Below, one piece after another: positions 63,031-64,000 of a DNA stretch of 64,000 nt. Source of the DNA: Dyella choica (GTDB taxonomy: Bacteria > Pseudomonadota > Gammaproteobacteria > Xanthomonadales > Rhodanobacteraceae). The notes under the pieces were generated by a model. It did not search any database. It was not told where the DNA came from and saw nothing but the letters and a program-made list of their open reading frames with translations. The DNA is taken from assembly GCF_003977665.1 (NCBI RefSeq), contig NZ_RYYV01000005.1, positions 1 through 64,000 on the forward strand. The letters are read 5' to 3'. Position 1 is the first letter of the stretch; each line of letters starts with the position of its first letter. Position numbers and translations under genes: made by a program.

Positions 63031-64000
63031 CGCCGCGTCGCCTGCTTGCCCACGAAGACCTGATGAGCACCTTTCGCCGCGTGCACTTCATCGGCATCGG
63101 CGGTGTAGGCATGAGCGGCATTGCCGAAGTGCTGCACAACCTCGGCTATGCGGTATCCGGTTCGGACCGCAGCGAGTCGCCGACCGCGCAGCGCTTGCGT
63201 CAGCTCGGTATCGACGTTCGCATCGGTCACGCTGCTGCGCATATCGGTGATGCGGATGTCGTGGTTACGTCCAGCGCGATCAAGAGCGACAACCCGGAAC
63301 TGATCGCCGCACGCGAAGCACGCATCCCGGTCATTCCGCGCGCGGAAATGCTTGGTGAGCTGATGCGCTTTCGCCGTGGCATCGCCATTGCGGGCACGCA
63401 CGGCAAGACCACCACCACCAGCCTCGTCGCCAGCGTGCTGGCCGAAGCCAACTATGACCCCACCTTCGTGATCGGCGGCCAGCTCAATGCGGCCGGTGCG
63501 AACGCGCGCTTGGGCACCGGCCAGTACCTGGTGGCGGAGGCGGACGAATCGGATGGTTCGTTCCTGCTGCTATCGCCGGTGATCGCAGCGGTGACCAACA
63601 TCGATGCCGATCACCTGGAGAATTACCAGGGCGACTTCGCGCTGGTACGCAAGGCGTTTTCCGATTTCCTGCATCGCCTGCCGTTCTACGGCCTGGCCGT
63701 GTTGTGCGTGGACGATCCGGAAGTGGCTGAGCTGGCCAAGCTTACGGTGCGCCGCGTGATGACCTACGGCATCGACGCCGGGCATGCCGATGTGCGCGCC
63801 GCCAATGTGCGGCAGCAGGGCTTCGAAATGCACTTCGACCTGTTGCTGCCAGGCAACCACGCGCCGATTCCGGTCACGCTGAATCTGCCGGGCCGGCACA
63901 ATGTGCTCAATGCGCTGGCGGCTGCGTCGATCGGTTGGCAGCTAGGCGTGGAGGCCGATGCCATCGCCCATGCTCTGCAGCATTTCCAGGGCGTGGGCCG
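63027..64000 (+). CDS. murC: UDP-MurNAc-L-alanine ligase, cut by the window end
   Basis: The first 324 codons of murC; the frame is open at 64000, so the C-terminal third is outside the window. MurC adds L-Ala to UDP-MurNAc, the first Mur ligase step. The N-terminal [16 protein letters not shown] (UDP-binding Rossmann), ATP loop [10 protein letters not shown] beginning near residue 123, [12 protein letters not shown] and the [11 protein letters not shown] segment are present. ATG at 63027 overlaps the murG stop as ATGA. Confidence 0.96.
   Translation, partial: MTPRRLLAHEDLMSTFRRVHFIGIGGVGMSGIAEVLHNLGYAVSGSDRSESPTAQRLRQLGIDVRIGHAAAHIGDADVVVTSSAIKSDNPELIAAREARIPVIPRAEMLGELMRFRRGIAIAGTHGKTTTTSLVASVLAEANYDPTFVIGGQLNAAGANARLGTGQYLVAEADESDGSFLLLSPVIAAVTNIDADHLENYQGDFALVRKAFSDFLHRLPFYGLAVLCVDDPEVAELAKLTVRRVMTYGIDAGHADVRAANVRQQGFEMHFDLLLPGNHAPIPVTLNLPGRHNVLNALAAASIGWQLGVEADAIAHALQHFQGVG

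Overview
The window is GC-rich chromosomal DNA from a gammaproteobacterium. It most resembles Xanthomonadales, and the family Rhodanobacteraceae (Dyella/Rhodanobacter/Frateuria type) in particular. The evidence is the dcw gene order, a dihydrolipoyl dehydrogenase with its own lipoyl domain, several secreted families typical of that order, and an SAH riboswitch in front of ahcY. No prophage, transposase, CRISPR array, rRNA or tRNA gene was seen. The only stable RNA gene is rnpB.

Layout. 1-3.1 kb: aceE (pyruvate dehydrogenase E1) with a strong terminator. 3.2-18.3 kb: mostly small housekeeping or uncharacterised genes (DUF883, MFS exporter, an AT-richer secreted protein, two lipoproteins, a diiron ferritin-like protein, UspA, an exported PrxQ peroxiredoxin, two YggN-like DUF2884 proteins, DUF924, a PanE-like reductase coupled to an FAD dehydrogenase). 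18.5-22.7 kb: an MscS channel, then aceF-lpdA, which complete the pyruvate dehydrogenase complex 16 kb away from aceE. 22.7-27.1 kb: a DUF302/AhpD/AraC module bracketed by two paralogous membrane-anchored proteins, then a patatin. 27.1-33 kb: alpha-glucuronidase, dinB, an ATP-grasp enzyme and an amino-acid permease. 33-42 kb: ahcY under an SAH riboswitch, ppc, uup, a D,D-carboxypeptidase and metK; ahcY and metK together cover the activated methyl cycle. 42.3-49.4 kb: methyltransferase, esterase, dusB, a NupG-like transporter, a LysE exporter, a UDG-like protein and a GlcD-like oxidase. 49.4-53 kb: yraN, lpoA, rsmI and rnpB. 53.2-64 kb: the division and cell wall cluster mraZ-rsmH-ftsL-ftsI-murE-murF-mraY-ftsW-murG-murC (murC is cut by the window end), tightly overlapped and preceded by MraZ boxes. 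murD is absent between mraY and ftsW.

The most unusual content is non-coding. A family of at least eleven short palindromic repeats (core CTGGGAT/ATCCCAG, edge GTAGG) sits between genes and supplies the stop codon or C-terminus of four of them. A 291-bp element with 31-bp terminal inverted repeats flanked by TA looks like a non-autonomous mobile element and has two partial relatives nearby. A near-identical 12-bp palindrome lies upstream of both aceE and aceF and may tie the split complex together.
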